44,872 nucleotides of DNA from an uncultured Collinsella sp. (GCA_900547285.1 URGF01000001.1:1-44872), one strand, 5' to 3'. Positions 14,910 to 22,555 are shown, counted from the first letter of the stretch. Program-made: numbers and translations. The notes: generated from the letters alone by a model not told the origin.

Positions 14910-16109
14910 CTAGCGAGGCGTGTCTCCGCGAGCGTAATCGCCTCGGTCGACCGCGCAATCGACCTGCGGCGAGATGTCAACGTTGCCACCATGGGCTCGA
15001 CCTGCGGCGCGAACGCGATCATCGCCGGCATCGGGAACGGCGCCGGCATAGCGGTTGCGAATCTCCCTTGCGTAACCGCGACGCGCAAGAAGCTCATCGC
15101 GAACCGCCGGATCTTCGAGCAGGTCCTCATCGCACTTCGGTGCGATGAATTTGGGGAATGAATTGTAGGCGACGCCCTTGCTCGCTTTCGCTTGTTCGAC
15201 CCACGCCGAGTACGCCTTCTTAAGACGTTGAATGTAAATCTCACAGCGCTTCTCATACGGCAACGCTCGCTCGGCTTCCAACATGTTCTTTTCGAACGCC
15301 GCTTCAAGTTGTTTGACCGCGAAACGTCCGTCGAGTCGAGTCAGATTGAAAGTGCACTTCGGATTGCCGGCCTCCTTGATATCGAGATCTGTCGCATAGA
15401 CTCGATTGTTCTTGATGAAAATGTCTACGCCCCATGAGGCAAGTAGTTTTTTGAACTGCTCCATATTCTTTGGGTGACCTTCATTGATTGCAAGATGGAT
15501 TAGCTCGCGCAGATTGTTTTTATAACTGTACTCACCGCGACCGATAATCTCCTTTTCTGTGTCGCGCGGCTGGCGATCACGAATCTTCGAATTTTTCTTT
15601 CCCTTTTCAAGTTGAGTAAGATTCCAAGCCTCGTCCATTTCACGGACCCACGCAGCGCGTTCGTACTTTCCGCGTCGCCCACCCGTCTCGCAACGTTTGC
15701 CGGTTAACAAATCGGTACGGTTAATCGCCATGTGCACTGCGTAGCGTTTTCCCGCCTTATCACTTTCCTCATGCAACGCGACAATCACTTGTTGATGCGG
15801 ATAGTGCTTCGCAAGCCATTGCTCCGCGTAGGCCATACACGCATCTGGGGTCATCTTGCCTCCGTTGCAGCTGCACTCCTCGGGCAGAAACGCGAGAATC
15901 TGATGAAGCATCGTTATGTTCTTCGCGCCGGCACGCGCGGACCTGTCGTGATGAAACATCTTCCGCGTCATAGTCATCTCGGAAAACCAGTACTTTCCGT
16001 TCGCGAGGTTCCAGCCGCCGCGGGCCAAAGCACGCTTTCCGTTGATGTACTTGCGCACGTTCTTCGCGTAGCGTTCGGATGAAATACCTTTCTGCTTAAT
16101 AACGGTCAT
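14910..16109 (-). CDS. Relaxase/mobilization nuclease (MobA/VirD2-like, MOBP type)
   Basis: A 399-residue relaxase, nicking oriT and piloting the strand during conjugative transfer. The N-terminal domain (about 1-200) carries a probable catalytic Tyr early in the chain (GISSERYAKNVRKYI) and the histidine/acid metal motif HEESDKAGKRYAVHMAINRTD-like segment at about 115-135 (full motif spans more than 20 residues). The C-terminal part is basic and helical. Start: ATG 16109, with GGTGAT just upstream; a GTG at 16118 is an alternative. It overlaps the end of mobC by 14 bp, so the two are translationally coupled. The codon pattern stays normal to the TAG at 14910, so the C-terminus appears genuine. 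Confidence 0.85.
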   Translation of the reverse strand: MTVIKQKGISSERYAKNVRKYINGKRALARGGWNLANGKYWFSEMTMTRKMFHHDRSARAGAKNITMLHQILAFLPEECSCNGGKMTPDACMAYAEQWLAKHYPHQQVIVALHEESDKAGKRYAVHMAINRTDLLTGKRCETGGRRGKYERAAWVREMDEAWNLTQLEKGKKNSKIRDRQPRDTEKEIIGRGEYSYKNNLRELIHLAINEGHPKNMEQFKKLLASWGVDIFIKNNRVYATDLDIKEAGNPKCTFNLTRLDGRFAVKQLEAAFEKNMLEAERALPYEKRCEIYIQRLKKAYSAWVEQAKASKGVAYNSFPKFIAPKCDEDLLEDPAVRDELLARRGYAREIRNRYAGAVPDAGDDRVRAAGRAHGGNVDISPQVDCAVDRGDYARGDTPR

Positions 16110-16680
16110 TGAGATCACCGCCGTCGGTGAAATAGCGCCGCTCGAGCTCTCTTATGAAGAGAGTGACTTTGCGGGCGTTCTGGTAAACCTTTTCAAGCGT
16201 ACGAAAAACAGCTTTCTCGTTGTACGCGGGAAGCCCTTGGGCGTTCACAAAATACATCAGCTGATTGAGGTTCGTTCCCTCGCGATACAGCTCGTGATAG
16301 ATTTTCGCGACTTGGCTTTTATCGAAATCGATCTTCTCGATTTTACCGGCAAGCATCACGCGGCGGGCATACGCACTGACGGTCGCACCGAGTATATCCG
16401 CCCGTTTGCGGATCGCCTCGTGCTCGCCATCGGTGACCTTAACGTAAATGACCTTCGAGCGCTTTTCGTCCGAATCACCTGAAACGGGTTGCAGCTTTTT
16501 GCTGCGGCCACCGTCATCATTTTTGGAAACTAGATTATCGAGTGATTCACTCCGATGGATCAAGTTATAACGAATGAGTTCGGCTTTCGTCCTGCCTGCC
16601 TTTTCCGCCAAAGCGGAAAACGTTTCATATTCTTCAGAAGTGAGTGTCGCCTTAACGGTGTGTGGACGCTTGCAACTCAT
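16096..16680 (-). CDS. mobC: MobC-family relaxosome accessory protein
   Basis: A 194-residue protein with two parts. The N-terminal 45 residues look like a ribbon-helix-helix DNA-binding domain (VKATLTSEEYETFSALAEKA); a similar pattern recurs at about 76-105 (VIYVKVTDGEHEAIRKRADI). The C-terminal part (about 130-185) matches MobC: GTNLNQLMYFVNAQGLP and helices. MobC proteins bind beside oriT and help the relaxase open the strand. The gene is immediately upstream of and overlapping the relaxase gene, with the presumed oriT in the 690-bp space upstream. Confidence 0.88.
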   Translation of the reverse strand: MSCKRPHTVKATLTSEEYETFSALAEKAGRTKAELIRYNLIHRSESLDNLVSKNDDGGRSKKLQPVSGDSDEKRSKVIYVKVTDGEHEAIRKRADILGATVSAYARRVMLAGKIEKIDFDKSQVAKIYHELYREGTNLNQLMYFVNAQGLPAYNEKAVFRTLEKVYQNARKVTLFIRELERRYFTDGGDLNDRY

Positions 16681-16689
16681 ATGCCCCCC

Positions 16690-17136
16690 AGGAAAGCAGA
16701 GCGAATCGGTGAGGCCACCGATTCAAAAACCGATATGAGATTGCTTTCCTTTTTAGGAGCGACTGACGTCGCGCCGTTTTTTTGAAGTGACGCCGTCGCT
16801 TCCCTTAGAAATGAAGGCGAACTTCATTTCTAACTTTATCGCCGTGAGAGGTGATAAACAAGATGTGTTGGCAGATAAAGGGGGCGAGTATGGCCCCATT
16901 TATCTAGCCCAACACCAATCTTGCAATCACCGGAACGGCGATTGGGCGGAGCGTAGCGTAGACACGAAATGAGAGGCCTCGTTTCGAGCGAAAGTCTTCG
17001 CGGTGTCGTAGTGTCAGCGGAGACCGTGAGCGGAAGCGAATTTTTAACGCGAAGGATGCTGAGTGTTAGAAATTCGCTGTAGCGAGAGCGGAGCGGTAAT
17101 GCGAATGCGAGGGATGCCGAGTTTTTGCATTACCGC
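16690..17136. other. Chain of about ten hairpins, probable oriT region
   Basis: The 690-bp space between mobC and the lipoprotein gene holds no convincing gene. Hairpins in order: nested AGGAAAGCA/TGCTTTCCT around GAATCGGTG/CACCGATTC (16690-16750); GCGAC/GTCGC then T7 (16759-16783); GAAGTGAC/GTCGCTTC (16784-16802); TAGAAATGAAG/CTTCATTTCTA, 11 bp perfect (16806-16832); TTTATC/GATAAA (16835-16858); GTGTTGG..AGATAAA.GGGGC with GCCCC.TTTATCT..CCAACAC (16866-16913); CAATC.CCG/CGG.GATTG (16924-16944); CGAAATGAG/CTCGTTTCG (16965-16986); AGCGAATTT/AAATTCGCT (17035-17078); GCGGTAATGC/GCATTACCGC (17093-17136). oriT sites usually lie next to mobC and contain such inverted repeats; which hairpin holds the nick is not determinable here. 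Confidence 0.6.
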
Positions 17137-17289
17137 GCAGCGGACTCCGGGCGAGGGCTGGAGCAAGTTGATGAAAGACCTTACCGATTTGCGAACGGTT
17201 TTGCCCGAAGCATCCTGCACCGCCGGATTCTTTTGGAACGGCCTCTCGTTTGATTGCTTTCCTATCGTTTGCTCCCAGACTGGGCGTCT

Positions 17290-17315
17290 AAAAAAGGCGG
17301 CCGAAACCGGCCGCC
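17290..17315 (-). terminator. Strong terminator after the lipoprotein-like gene
   Basis: Minus strand: GGCGGCCG/CGGCCGCC perfect 8-bp stem, 4-nt loop, then TTTTTT (17295-17290). It lies 50 bp beyond the stop of the gene at 17366. Confidence 0.9.
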
Positions 17316-17365
17316 CGCAAATAAATATTTATTTACCGAATGTAAGAGGAGAGGAACGATGTACA

Positions 17366-18019
17366 TTACTCCCAGTGACCGGCGACGTCGACAACCCAAT
17401 GCTGTCCCGTAGCCTGCTGTTCATAATGTCCCTGGTCCTCAGAGGTGGTATACGAATCATCTACAACGGATCCACCGATACCGCCGTTTTCGCCATCGTT
17501 AATAATCCAAGCGTAGGCGGCATCGGATGAATCGAAAGGCCCTACCATAGTACCACCATGATTGACCCAGAAACGAGGATGACGCGTGTATACCACGTTC
17601 GGTACCCAGACCTGGCTGTAGTCGGTTTCCCAGTGGCCCTGCTCGGCAACCCATTTCTTCTGGCTACCGCTGTTGGAAGAGGAATTATTGCTGCCGGAAC
17701 CCTGTGAATTGCCGGAATTCTGCTTCGAGTCGGAGGAGTTTCCCTTGCTGTCAGACTTCGACGAGTCGGAAGACTTGTTATCCTCTTTCTTGGAGTCATC
17801 GGACTTCTGGTCCTTGTCGTCGGATTCTTTCTTCTCCTCGGTCTTGGTTCCAGAGGTTTGCGCCGCCTTTTCTTCGCTCGGCTTCTTTTTGTCTTTATTC
17901 TTTACCGCTGTGGCGGCCTTTTCCGTAGAGCCGCTTCCTTGCTTTGCAACGCTGGCACATCCAAGTTGAGGTGCCGAAAGGCACACCAGAAGCGCAACGA
18001 TAATAGCCTTTGTTCTCAC
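17366..18019 (-). CDS. Secreted lipoprotein-like protein with Ser/Lys linker and GHWE repeats
   Basis: A 217-residue exported protein. A signal sequence (TKAIIVALLVCLSAPQLGC) ends at a Cys in a weak lipobox. Residues about 30-120 are a low-complexity Ser/Lys/Asp/Gly linker of the kind that spans the cell wall. The C-terminal part (about 120-217) has two copies of a tryptophan motif, WVAEQGHWET and HWVVDVAGHWE, as seen at the ends of many Coriobacteria and Firmicutes surface proteins. GTG 18019 is chosen as start because GGGAG lies 6 bp before it; an ATG at 18037 is in frame. It follows the adhesin-like gene after a hairpin, so expression may be partly read-through from it. Confidence 0.7.
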   Translation of the reverse strand: MRTKAIIVALLVCLSAPQLGCASVAKQGSGSTEKAATAVKNKDKKKPSEEKAAQTSGTKTEEKKESDDKDQKSDDSKKEDNKSSDSSKSDSKGNSSDSKQNSGNSQGSGSNNSSSNSGSQKKWVAEQGHWETDYSQVWVPNVVYTRHPRFWVNHGGTMVGPFDSSDAAYAWIINDGENGGIGGSVVDDSYTTSEDQGHYEQQATGQHWVVDVAGHWE

Positions 18020-18041
18020 GCCGATCTCCCTGTCCATGAAA

Positions 18042-18077
18042 CCGGGCGTTGGACACTAGCCGATATCCAACGCCCGG
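18042..18077 (-). terminator. Hairpin between adhesin-like and lipoprotein-like genes
   Basis: A perfect 12-bp stem CCGGGCGTTGGA/TCCAACGCCCGG with a 12-nt loop right after the adhesin-like stop codon. Only TTTC follows, so termination may be partial. Confidence 0.65.
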
Positions 18078-18084
18078 CTCGCTT

Positions 18085-21000
18085 TTACATCTGCTCGCGG
18101 CGCTTCTTTTGATCGAGGAAGACGCCGGCTGCCACGAGGACGGTACCGCCGATGACGAACGTCTCGCCGATGAGTCCCGCGCGGTCGCCGGTCTGGGCGA
18201 GGCTGCCGGGCTGGGCGGTATCCGTGCCGGCGAGGTGCTTCGGGGTGTATGCCGCCTGCTGCTTTGCGGCCTCCTCCGCCTCCTGTCGTGCAATTTCATC
18301 GGAAAGCTTCTGTTCCGCTGCGATGCGGTTGGACTTCGCCAACTCGTAGGCGGCGAGTGCCGCATCATAGCCGGGCTGGAGCCCGTCCACCGCGGCCTGC
18401 TTCTCGTCCAGGATAGCCTTGGCGGGCGCGACCTTGGCACGTGCCTCGACTGCTGCGGCGAAAAGCGCGTTGAGGGCGTCATCCGCGTTCGCGTCATGAC
18501 CGGAAGCGATCGCCGCGCCGGCATCGATGGAGTTCAGCTTCGACAGCTTGGCGTCTGCCTGCGCCTTTGTCTGCTCGGCGGCAGAGACCAGGGACTCGGC
18601 GGCGATGGCATCCGCCTTCGCGGCATCGAGCGCGGCCTTGGTGTCATTGACGGCCTTTACTGCATCCTGCTCACGCTGCTGTGCCTCTGCGAGCTTCGCG
18701 GCAAGACCGGTGAGGATGTCGAGGTTCGACTGTACGCCCACAAGATCGGTCTGGGAGCCGGTGAGCTTGTCGGCGGCAACGCCGGTGTCGGCCTTTGCGG
18801 CATCGACGGCACGCTGGGCATCCGCGAGGGCGCGTGCGGTGGCGTCTGCCTTTTGCTCGGCGGCGGCGAGGACGGTCGCCTCCTCGACCTGATCGGCTGT
18901 CGCCGCGTCATGGACGCTCTTTGCGGTATCGAGCGCCTTCTTGGCGTCGGCGACGTCCTGGAAGAACTTCGCGAGGTCCGCGTTCGCATCCGTAATGCCC
19001 TGCTGCTTGGATACGGTGTCCGCTTTGGCGGAATCCAACTTAGACTGTGCGGCCGTTACGGCTGCGTTGGCGGCATCAAAGGCGACCTGCTTCTGCTGGA
19101 CGGTCGACTTTGCCGTATCGACGGCTACGTTGGCGGCATCGAGGTCCGATTTCGCCGCATCAAGCTCGGTCTGGGCATCCGTGACGCCCTGCTGCTTGGC
19201 GGCGACATCAGCCTTGGCTACATCGACGGCACGCTGGGCATCGGTGACATCCTGCTTCGCGGCATCGACACCTGTCTGTGCGGCATCGAAGGCATCCTGC
19301 TTCTGCTGGACGGTTGCTGCGGCGCCGGCGGCTGCCTGCTGCTTGGCTACGAGATCGGCCTTGGCTGCGTCGAGTGCGCTCTTGGCGTTCTTCAGGCCGT
19401 TGATGTAGGAGGTCAGCTTCTGCTCGTACTCGTCGACGGAGATGGCTCCGGTATTCCAGCCCGAACCGGCCCAACCGCCGTATTGCAGCGTGAGCGAGAA
19501 CGTCAAACGGGTGTCATCGTTCAGACCGCATCCCATGACAGCATAGTCAGGGTTGATGATGTTCATGTAATGACCGATACGGTAGTAATCGAACTTGTCC
19601 TGGTTGGCGTACCAGAAGTCGTAGGCGTCCTTTCCGGAAAGATTCGTCGCACCAAGGGATGCTGCAGTCTTGTCAAACAGATCCTTTTCCTGATAGATCC
19701 AGGCCTTGCAGGGGTCGCGATAGCTCCAGGCAAGGTTTTCACCGACATCGAACTGCTGGGCATGCTCTACATTTTTTGTCGAATAGTTTGCATCTGCAAT
19801 CGCTGCCGCAATGAGCTTATAGCTTACCTCAAGCTCGGAAAGGCCGACGGACTTACGGTAGGCGTTCACGTTCTTCATGACCGTGATGGACGAAAGCATG
19901 TTTTCAAGGCCCGTTGCGTCGAGACTGTTTCCGATCTCGGTGTAGTCTTTGTACGTGCAGTTCTGGATGATCTCGATGGCTGAATCGGCACCCATGGCCT
20001 TGAAGAAACCGATGGCTCCCTGCTTGAGCTGCGCGCCTGCGAGATCCACCTTCGTTTGTGCCTCGTCGACCTTCTGCTGGGCGGCGGTCACGGCCGCGTC
20101 TGCGGTATCCTTTGCGGTCTTGGCGTTCGCGAGCTCTACGTCTGCGGCTGCCTTGGCGGACTCGGCGTCCTTGACAGCCTGCTTCGCGGCGTCCAGCTTG
20201 GCGACGGCGTCGGCATTCGCCTGCTTGGCCGCATCGAGGTCGGCGTTCGCGGCATCGAGGGCGGACTGGGCGGCGTTCACACCGGATTCGGCATCGGCCG
20301 CGGCCTGCTGCTTTACGGAGAGGGACGCCTGGGCATCATTCAGCTCGGTCTGTGCCGTTGCTGCAGCGGACTGCGCCTGCTCGAGCTCGGACTCGCACTG
20401 GGACTGCACCGCTCGTGCGACAGCGAGGGCTGCCTCTGCGTCCGCGACCTTCTGTTTTGCCGCATCGTACTCCGGGCCGCTGGCGCCTGCCTCCGCTGCG
20501 GCGAGGTCGGCTTTCGCCTTCTCGTAGGCGGCGCTGGCGGCTGCGGCCTTCGCATCCGCCGCGTCCTTGTTCTGCTTGGCTGCAGCGAGGACGAAATCGG
20601 CGGAATCCTTTGCAGACTGGGCCGCAACCAGCTTGGACTGGGCATCGGCAAGCGTCGCGTTGGCGTTGGCGAGATTGGCCTGTGCCCTGTCCACGGCAGC
20701 CTGGGCGTCGCGCACGGCCTGCTCGGCGGCACTGATTGCCTCCGGGGTGGCGCTTACGGCATCTGCCTTGGCTTTATCGAGGGCGTCCTTGGCATCCTGG
20801 GCCACCTTGAGGGCGGACTGGTACGCTTCGTCCTTCTCGGACGCATCCGCCTTGGCGTCTGCGAGACCCGCCTTCGCCTGCTCGAGGTCCTTGCCGGCGG
20901 CATCGGCGGCGTCCTTGCCCTCCGCGACCTGACGGGCGTACTCGTCCATCGCCGCACGGTCGGCTGCCGCGCCGGCGCTGACCGCCGAATCGTAGGATGC

Positions 21001-21384
21001 CTTGGCCTGGTCGCGGGCGGAAGCCGCCTCGTTGTAGGGACCGGCAGCCTCATCGTAGGATGCCTTGGCGGCGTCCTCCTTCGCCTTCGCCTCGTCGACT
21101 GCCTTCTGCAGGTCCGCGATGGTCTGTGCGGCGGATTTCGCGCCGGTACCGGATGCCGCGCCGGCGTGGGCGGCGATCGGCGACATCACGGCGGGGTGCT
21201 GCGTGCCCCCGTCACCGGTCTGGGCGAATGCCGCGAACGGTGAGATGAGGCTCGATCCGGTCATGGCGACCATGGTCGCCGCGGTGACGGTCAGACGCGC
21301 GATCCCCTTCGAAGTGTGAATCTTTTTGCTTGGCAGTGCGGCGAAGTGATCGCCACCGGCAGCGAAATGCTTTCCCTGAGTCAT
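18085..21384 (-). CDS. Large sortase-anchored surface protein with coiled coils and a CAP domain
   Basis: A 1099-residue surface protein. The N-terminus has an extended signal peptide (basic stretch, then LTVTAATMVAMTGSSL, cleavage probably after FAAFA at about 52-54). Residues about 75-455 and 660-1045 are Ala/Asp/Lys-rich helical repeats (recurring DAAKA, AKQQ and AQ motifs) that should form long coiled coils. Between them, about 480-640, is a CAP/SCP domain (NAYRKSVGL, HAQQFDVGENLAWSY, GHYMNIINPDYAVMGCG). The C-terminus has the sorting signal LAQTGD, a hydrophobic helix and a basic tail (KKRREQM), an LAxTG-type motif for a housekeeping or class E sortase, not encoded nearby. It likely acts in adhesion or matrix binding, an unusual cargo for such an element. 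The XRE gene is divergent. Confidence 0.88.
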   Translation of the reverse strand: MTQGKHFAAGGDHFAALPSKKIHTSKGIARLTVTAATMVAMTGSSLISPFAAFAQTGDGGTQHPAVMSPIAAHAGAASGTGAKSAAQTIADLQKAVDEAKAKEDAAKASYDEAAGPYNEAASARDQAKASYDSAVSAGAAADRAAMDEYARQVAEGKDAADAAGKDLEQAKAGLADAKADASEKDEAYQSALKVAQDAKDALDKAKADAVSATPEAISAAEQAVRDAQAAVDRAQANLANANATLADAQSKLVAAQSAKDSADFVLAAAKQNKDAADAKAAAASAAYEKAKADLAAAEAGASGPEYDAAKQKVADAEAALAVARAVQSQCESELEQAQSAAATAQTELNDAQASLSVKQQAAADAESGVNAAQSALDAANADLDAAKQANADAVAKLDAAKQAVKDAESAKAAADVELANAKTAKDTADAAVTAAQQKVDEAQTKVDLAGAQLKQGAIGFFKAMGADSAIEIIQNCTYKDYTEIGNSLDATGLENMLSSITVMKNVNAYRKSVGLSELEVSYKLIAAAIADANYSTKNVEHAQQFDVGENLAWSYRDPCKAWIYQEKDLFDKTAASLGATNLSGKDAYDFWYANQDKFDYYRIGHYMNIINPDYAVMGCGLNDDTRLTFSLTLQYGGWAGSGWNTGAISVDEYEQKLTSYINGLKNAKSALDAAKADLVAKQQAAAGAAATVQQKQDAFDAAQTGVDAAKQDVTDAQRAVDVAKADVAAKQQGVTDAQTELDAAKSDLDAANVAVDTAKSTVQQKQVAFDAANAAVTAAQSKLDSAKADTVSKQQGITDANADLAKFFQDVADAKKALDTAKSVHDAATADQVEEATVLAAAEQKADATARALADAQRAVDAAKADTGVAADKLTGSQTDLVGVQSNLDILTGLAAKLAEAQQREQDAVKAVNDTKAALDAAKADAIAAESLVSAAEQTKAQADAKLSKLNSIDAGAAIASGHDANADDALNALFAAAVEARAKVAPAKAILDEKQAAVDGLQPGYDAALAAYELAKSNRIAAEQKLSDEIARQEAEEAAKQQAAYTPKHLAGTDTAQPGSLAQTGDRAGLIGETFVIGGTVLVAAGVFLDQKKRREQM

Positions 21385-21469
21385 TGTGCTGTTCCATTCC
21401 TTTTCCGTGCCCTATCCGACTGGGCATCAGAGTGCTTTCCAATAGAGATAATTATGCGCCTTAACTGGG

Positions 21470-21506
21470 ATTGTTGTATATAGTCCGTTGGCATAAATAC
21501 AACAAT
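21470..21506. promoter_or_regulatory. Palindromic operator between adhesin-like gene and XRE gene
   Basis: ATTGTTGTAT (21470-21479) and ATACAACAAT (21497-21506) form a perfect 10-bp inverted repeat with a 17-bp centre. A further half-site ACAACAATCC occurs at 21541-21550, inside the XRE gene, repeating 21499-21508. The right arm ends 2 bp before ATG 21509, so transcription of the regulator probably starts close to its start codon. The left arm lies where a -35 for the minus-strand adhesin promoter (CATAAT as -10 near 21452-21457) would be. Most simply, the XRE protein binds here and controls both genes. Confidence 0.65.
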
Positions 21507-21508
21507 CC

Positions 21509-21757
21509 ATGACTCTTTTTGTCATGGATATCTCGCCGCTACAACAATCCTTTGGTCTACGCTGCAAAGAACTCAGATCAGAGTCTGGTTACTCACAAGA
21601 GCAATTTGCGAACCGCATTGACATGGACAGGTCTTACTACGCCTCGATAGAGGTCGGGCGAAGAAATGTCAGTCTTTCTAACCTCTCTAAAATTGCCAAT
21701 GGATTCAATATATCAATTGCTGCACTTATGACTGGTGTCACTGATAAAAAGGATTAG
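21509..21757 (+). CDS. XRE-family helix-turn-helix regulator
   Basis: An 82-residue (or 77-residue, from ATG 21524) Cro/C1-type DNA-binding protein: LRCKELRSESGYSQEQFANR, DRSYYASIEVGRRNVSLSNL and SKIANGFNISIAALM make up the five-helix fold. It lacks a ribosome binding site upstream of either ATG, so it may be translated from a leaderless mRNA. It faces away from the surface-protein gene across a palindromic operator, implying control of that gene and of itself. Confidence 0.88.
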   Translation: MTLFVMDISPLQQSFGLRCKELRSESGYSQEQFANRIDMDRSYYASIEVGRRNVSLSNLSKIANGFNISIAALMTGVTDKKD

Positions 21758-21852
21758 TCCATCATCAGCGAACGCAGTGAGCGTGTCAATCGACGGCGTA
21801 GCCGGCGGCAAGGTCACGGCACGTGACCGCGCAGCGAGCTCTGCGAGCGAAG

Positions 21853-21880
21853 GGGACGGCATCGCCGTCCCTATTTCTTT
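21853..21880 (+). terminator. Terminator after XRE gene
   Basis: GGGACGGC/GCCGTCCC perfect 8-bp stem, 3-nt loop, then TATTTCTTTAT. Further small hairpins (GGTCACG/CGTGACC near 21817-21833, CGCAG/CTGCG) precede it. Confidence 0.8.
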
Positions 21881-21907
21881 ATAAACTATTTCTCTATTAA
21901 TTGGTTT

Positions 21908-22074
21908 CACCAAACTGGGTATTACACAAGCTTCTGAGCAGGCTTTTTATCAAATAATTCAAAGCTACCGAATCATCAAAATGGTGAAATTATTTACCCA
22001 AAAGAGGGAAGCACATCACCAAAATGGAACCGACTAACAGCTGTTGAAAACTTTTATCCCCAAAATGGTGATTT
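21908..22074. repeat. Iteron-like repeats near right end of element
   Basis: Four copies of a CACCAAAATGGTGA-type motif: CACCAAACTGGG (21908-21919), ATCAAAATGGTGAAAT (21974-21989), CACCAAAATGG (22017-22027) and CCAAAATGGTGATTT (22060-22074). All are in the same orientation, the last three about 42-43 bp apart. The region 21881-22199 has no gene and is AT-rich. Possible roles are arm-type integrase sites or an origin bound by the winged-helix protein. Confidence 0.6.
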
Positions 22075-22150
22075 CCTGTTTTCAGTGGAAAACTCGGGAA
22101 GTCATAATATTTACTTACCAGATTTACAAACGAAAGCGGTTCTTAGTCCC

Positions 22151-22191
22151 AAAACCAGAACAGGTCAGAAGCAAAAATAACTCCTGACCTG
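22151..22191 (-). terminator. Element-borne terminator for tRNA-Arg
   Basis: Minus strand: CAGGTCAGGAG/CTTCTGACCTG stem of 11 bp (one G-U), 9-nt loop, then TTCTGGTTTT. It lies 10 bp beyond the tRNA 3' end and replaces the tRNA's original terminator, now at 8041-8073. Confidence 0.7.
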
Positions 22192-22199
22192 CGATTTTC

Positions 22200-22246
22200 C
22201 TGGTGCCCCCGGGCGGATTCGAACCGTCGACACCCGCTTTAGGAGA
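22200..22246. repeat. Right attachment site (attR), inside tRNA-Arg
   Basis: Identical to 8083-8129. It spans the tRNA 3' end from the CCA to the anticodon loop, so integration rebuilds a complete tRNA gene. Confidence 0.93.
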
Positions 22247-22276
22247 GCGGTGCTCTATCCCCTGAGCTACGGAGGC
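22201..22276 (-). tRNA. tRNA-Arg (anticodon CCT), CCA encoded
   Basis: Minus strand reading from 22276: acceptor GCCTCCG pairs with CGGGGGC (one T-G), D arm GCTC/GAGC, anticodon stem CCGCT/AGCGG with loop CTCCTAA, giving anticodon CCT for codon AGG, T arm with GTTCGAATC, discriminator A and CCA. 76 nt, all four arms intact. It is the integration site of the element to its left. It has no poly-T directly after CCA but the element's hairpin follows. Confidence 0.96.
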
Positions 22277-22357
22277 ATGTTGTACTAGTGTAGCAGATTT
22301 ACGCCGTTGTAATACAGCGTATAGCCACTCTTCGAAGTTGCGATGGAACAGCCCTCC

Positions 22358-22555
22358 GGAAAGTGTGTCCCACTATCCAGGCAAATTCTGGGTCAAACTT
22401 TCCCAATGGGACCTCGCTGGAAACTGTGTCCCAGAATTTCGGCTCGAAACGGGACACAGTTTCCCAAACGACCCCGTTCCGGAAACTACATCCCGGAATC
22501 GGCGCTCGAACTGGGATGCACTTTCCCGATCGAGCCCCATGGGAAACTGCGTCCC
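22358..22555. repeat. Palindrome array, about 61-bp period
   Basis: Seven copies of a GGAAACTGTGTCCC-type 14-mer in strictly alternating orientation: forward at 22358, 22419, 22481 and 22542, reverse at 22390, 22451 and 22513. Forward copies are 61-62 bp apart and so are reverse ones. The middle pair (22419-22432 with 22451-22464) is a perfect 14-bp hairpin stem. No gene is visible between the tRNA and the DUF956 stop. Confidence 0.8.

Larger units (their letters stand above)
8083..22246. mobile_element. Integrative mobilizable element in tRNA-Arg(CCT)
   Basis: The borders are a perfect 47-bp direct repeat (8083-8129 and 22200-22246) equal to the 3' part of the tRNA-Arg gene, including the encoded CCA. 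The tRNA is complete only at the right end. A tyrosine recombinase gene lies 190 bp inside the left end. Inside are relaxase and MobC genes but no recognizable conjugation machinery (no VirB4, VirD4 or coupling protein), so it is probably mobilized by a helper. Base composition varies strongly inside, with AT-rich stretches (8130-10430, 14150-14690) beside GC-rich ones, suggesting a mosaic. Cargo is a phosphoesterase operon, a candidate type I toxin locus, a surface adhesin-like protein and regulators. Confidence 0.92.

Noticed and set aside
14795..15307. Frame-shifted C-terminus for the relaxase
   Set aside because: The second frame ends in a plausible-looking sequence, but codon usage and third-position GC stay typical in the relaxase frame up to its TAG at 14910.
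16787..16972. Short plus-strand frame over the hairpin chain
   Set aside because: It runs through four inverted repeats, has no ribosome binding site and looks like non-coding oriT-type DNA.
17063..17530. 155-codon plus-strand frame
   Set aside because: It passes through hairpins and the strong terminator and then overlaps the lipoprotein-like gene; no start signal.
18049..19983. Long plus-strand frame opposite the surface-protein gene
   Set aside because: The periodic codons of the Ala-rich coiled coil leave the opposite strand open; the product is a Gly/Leu/Cys-rich repeat with no family, and the minus-strand gene has a signal peptide, CAP domain and sorting signal.
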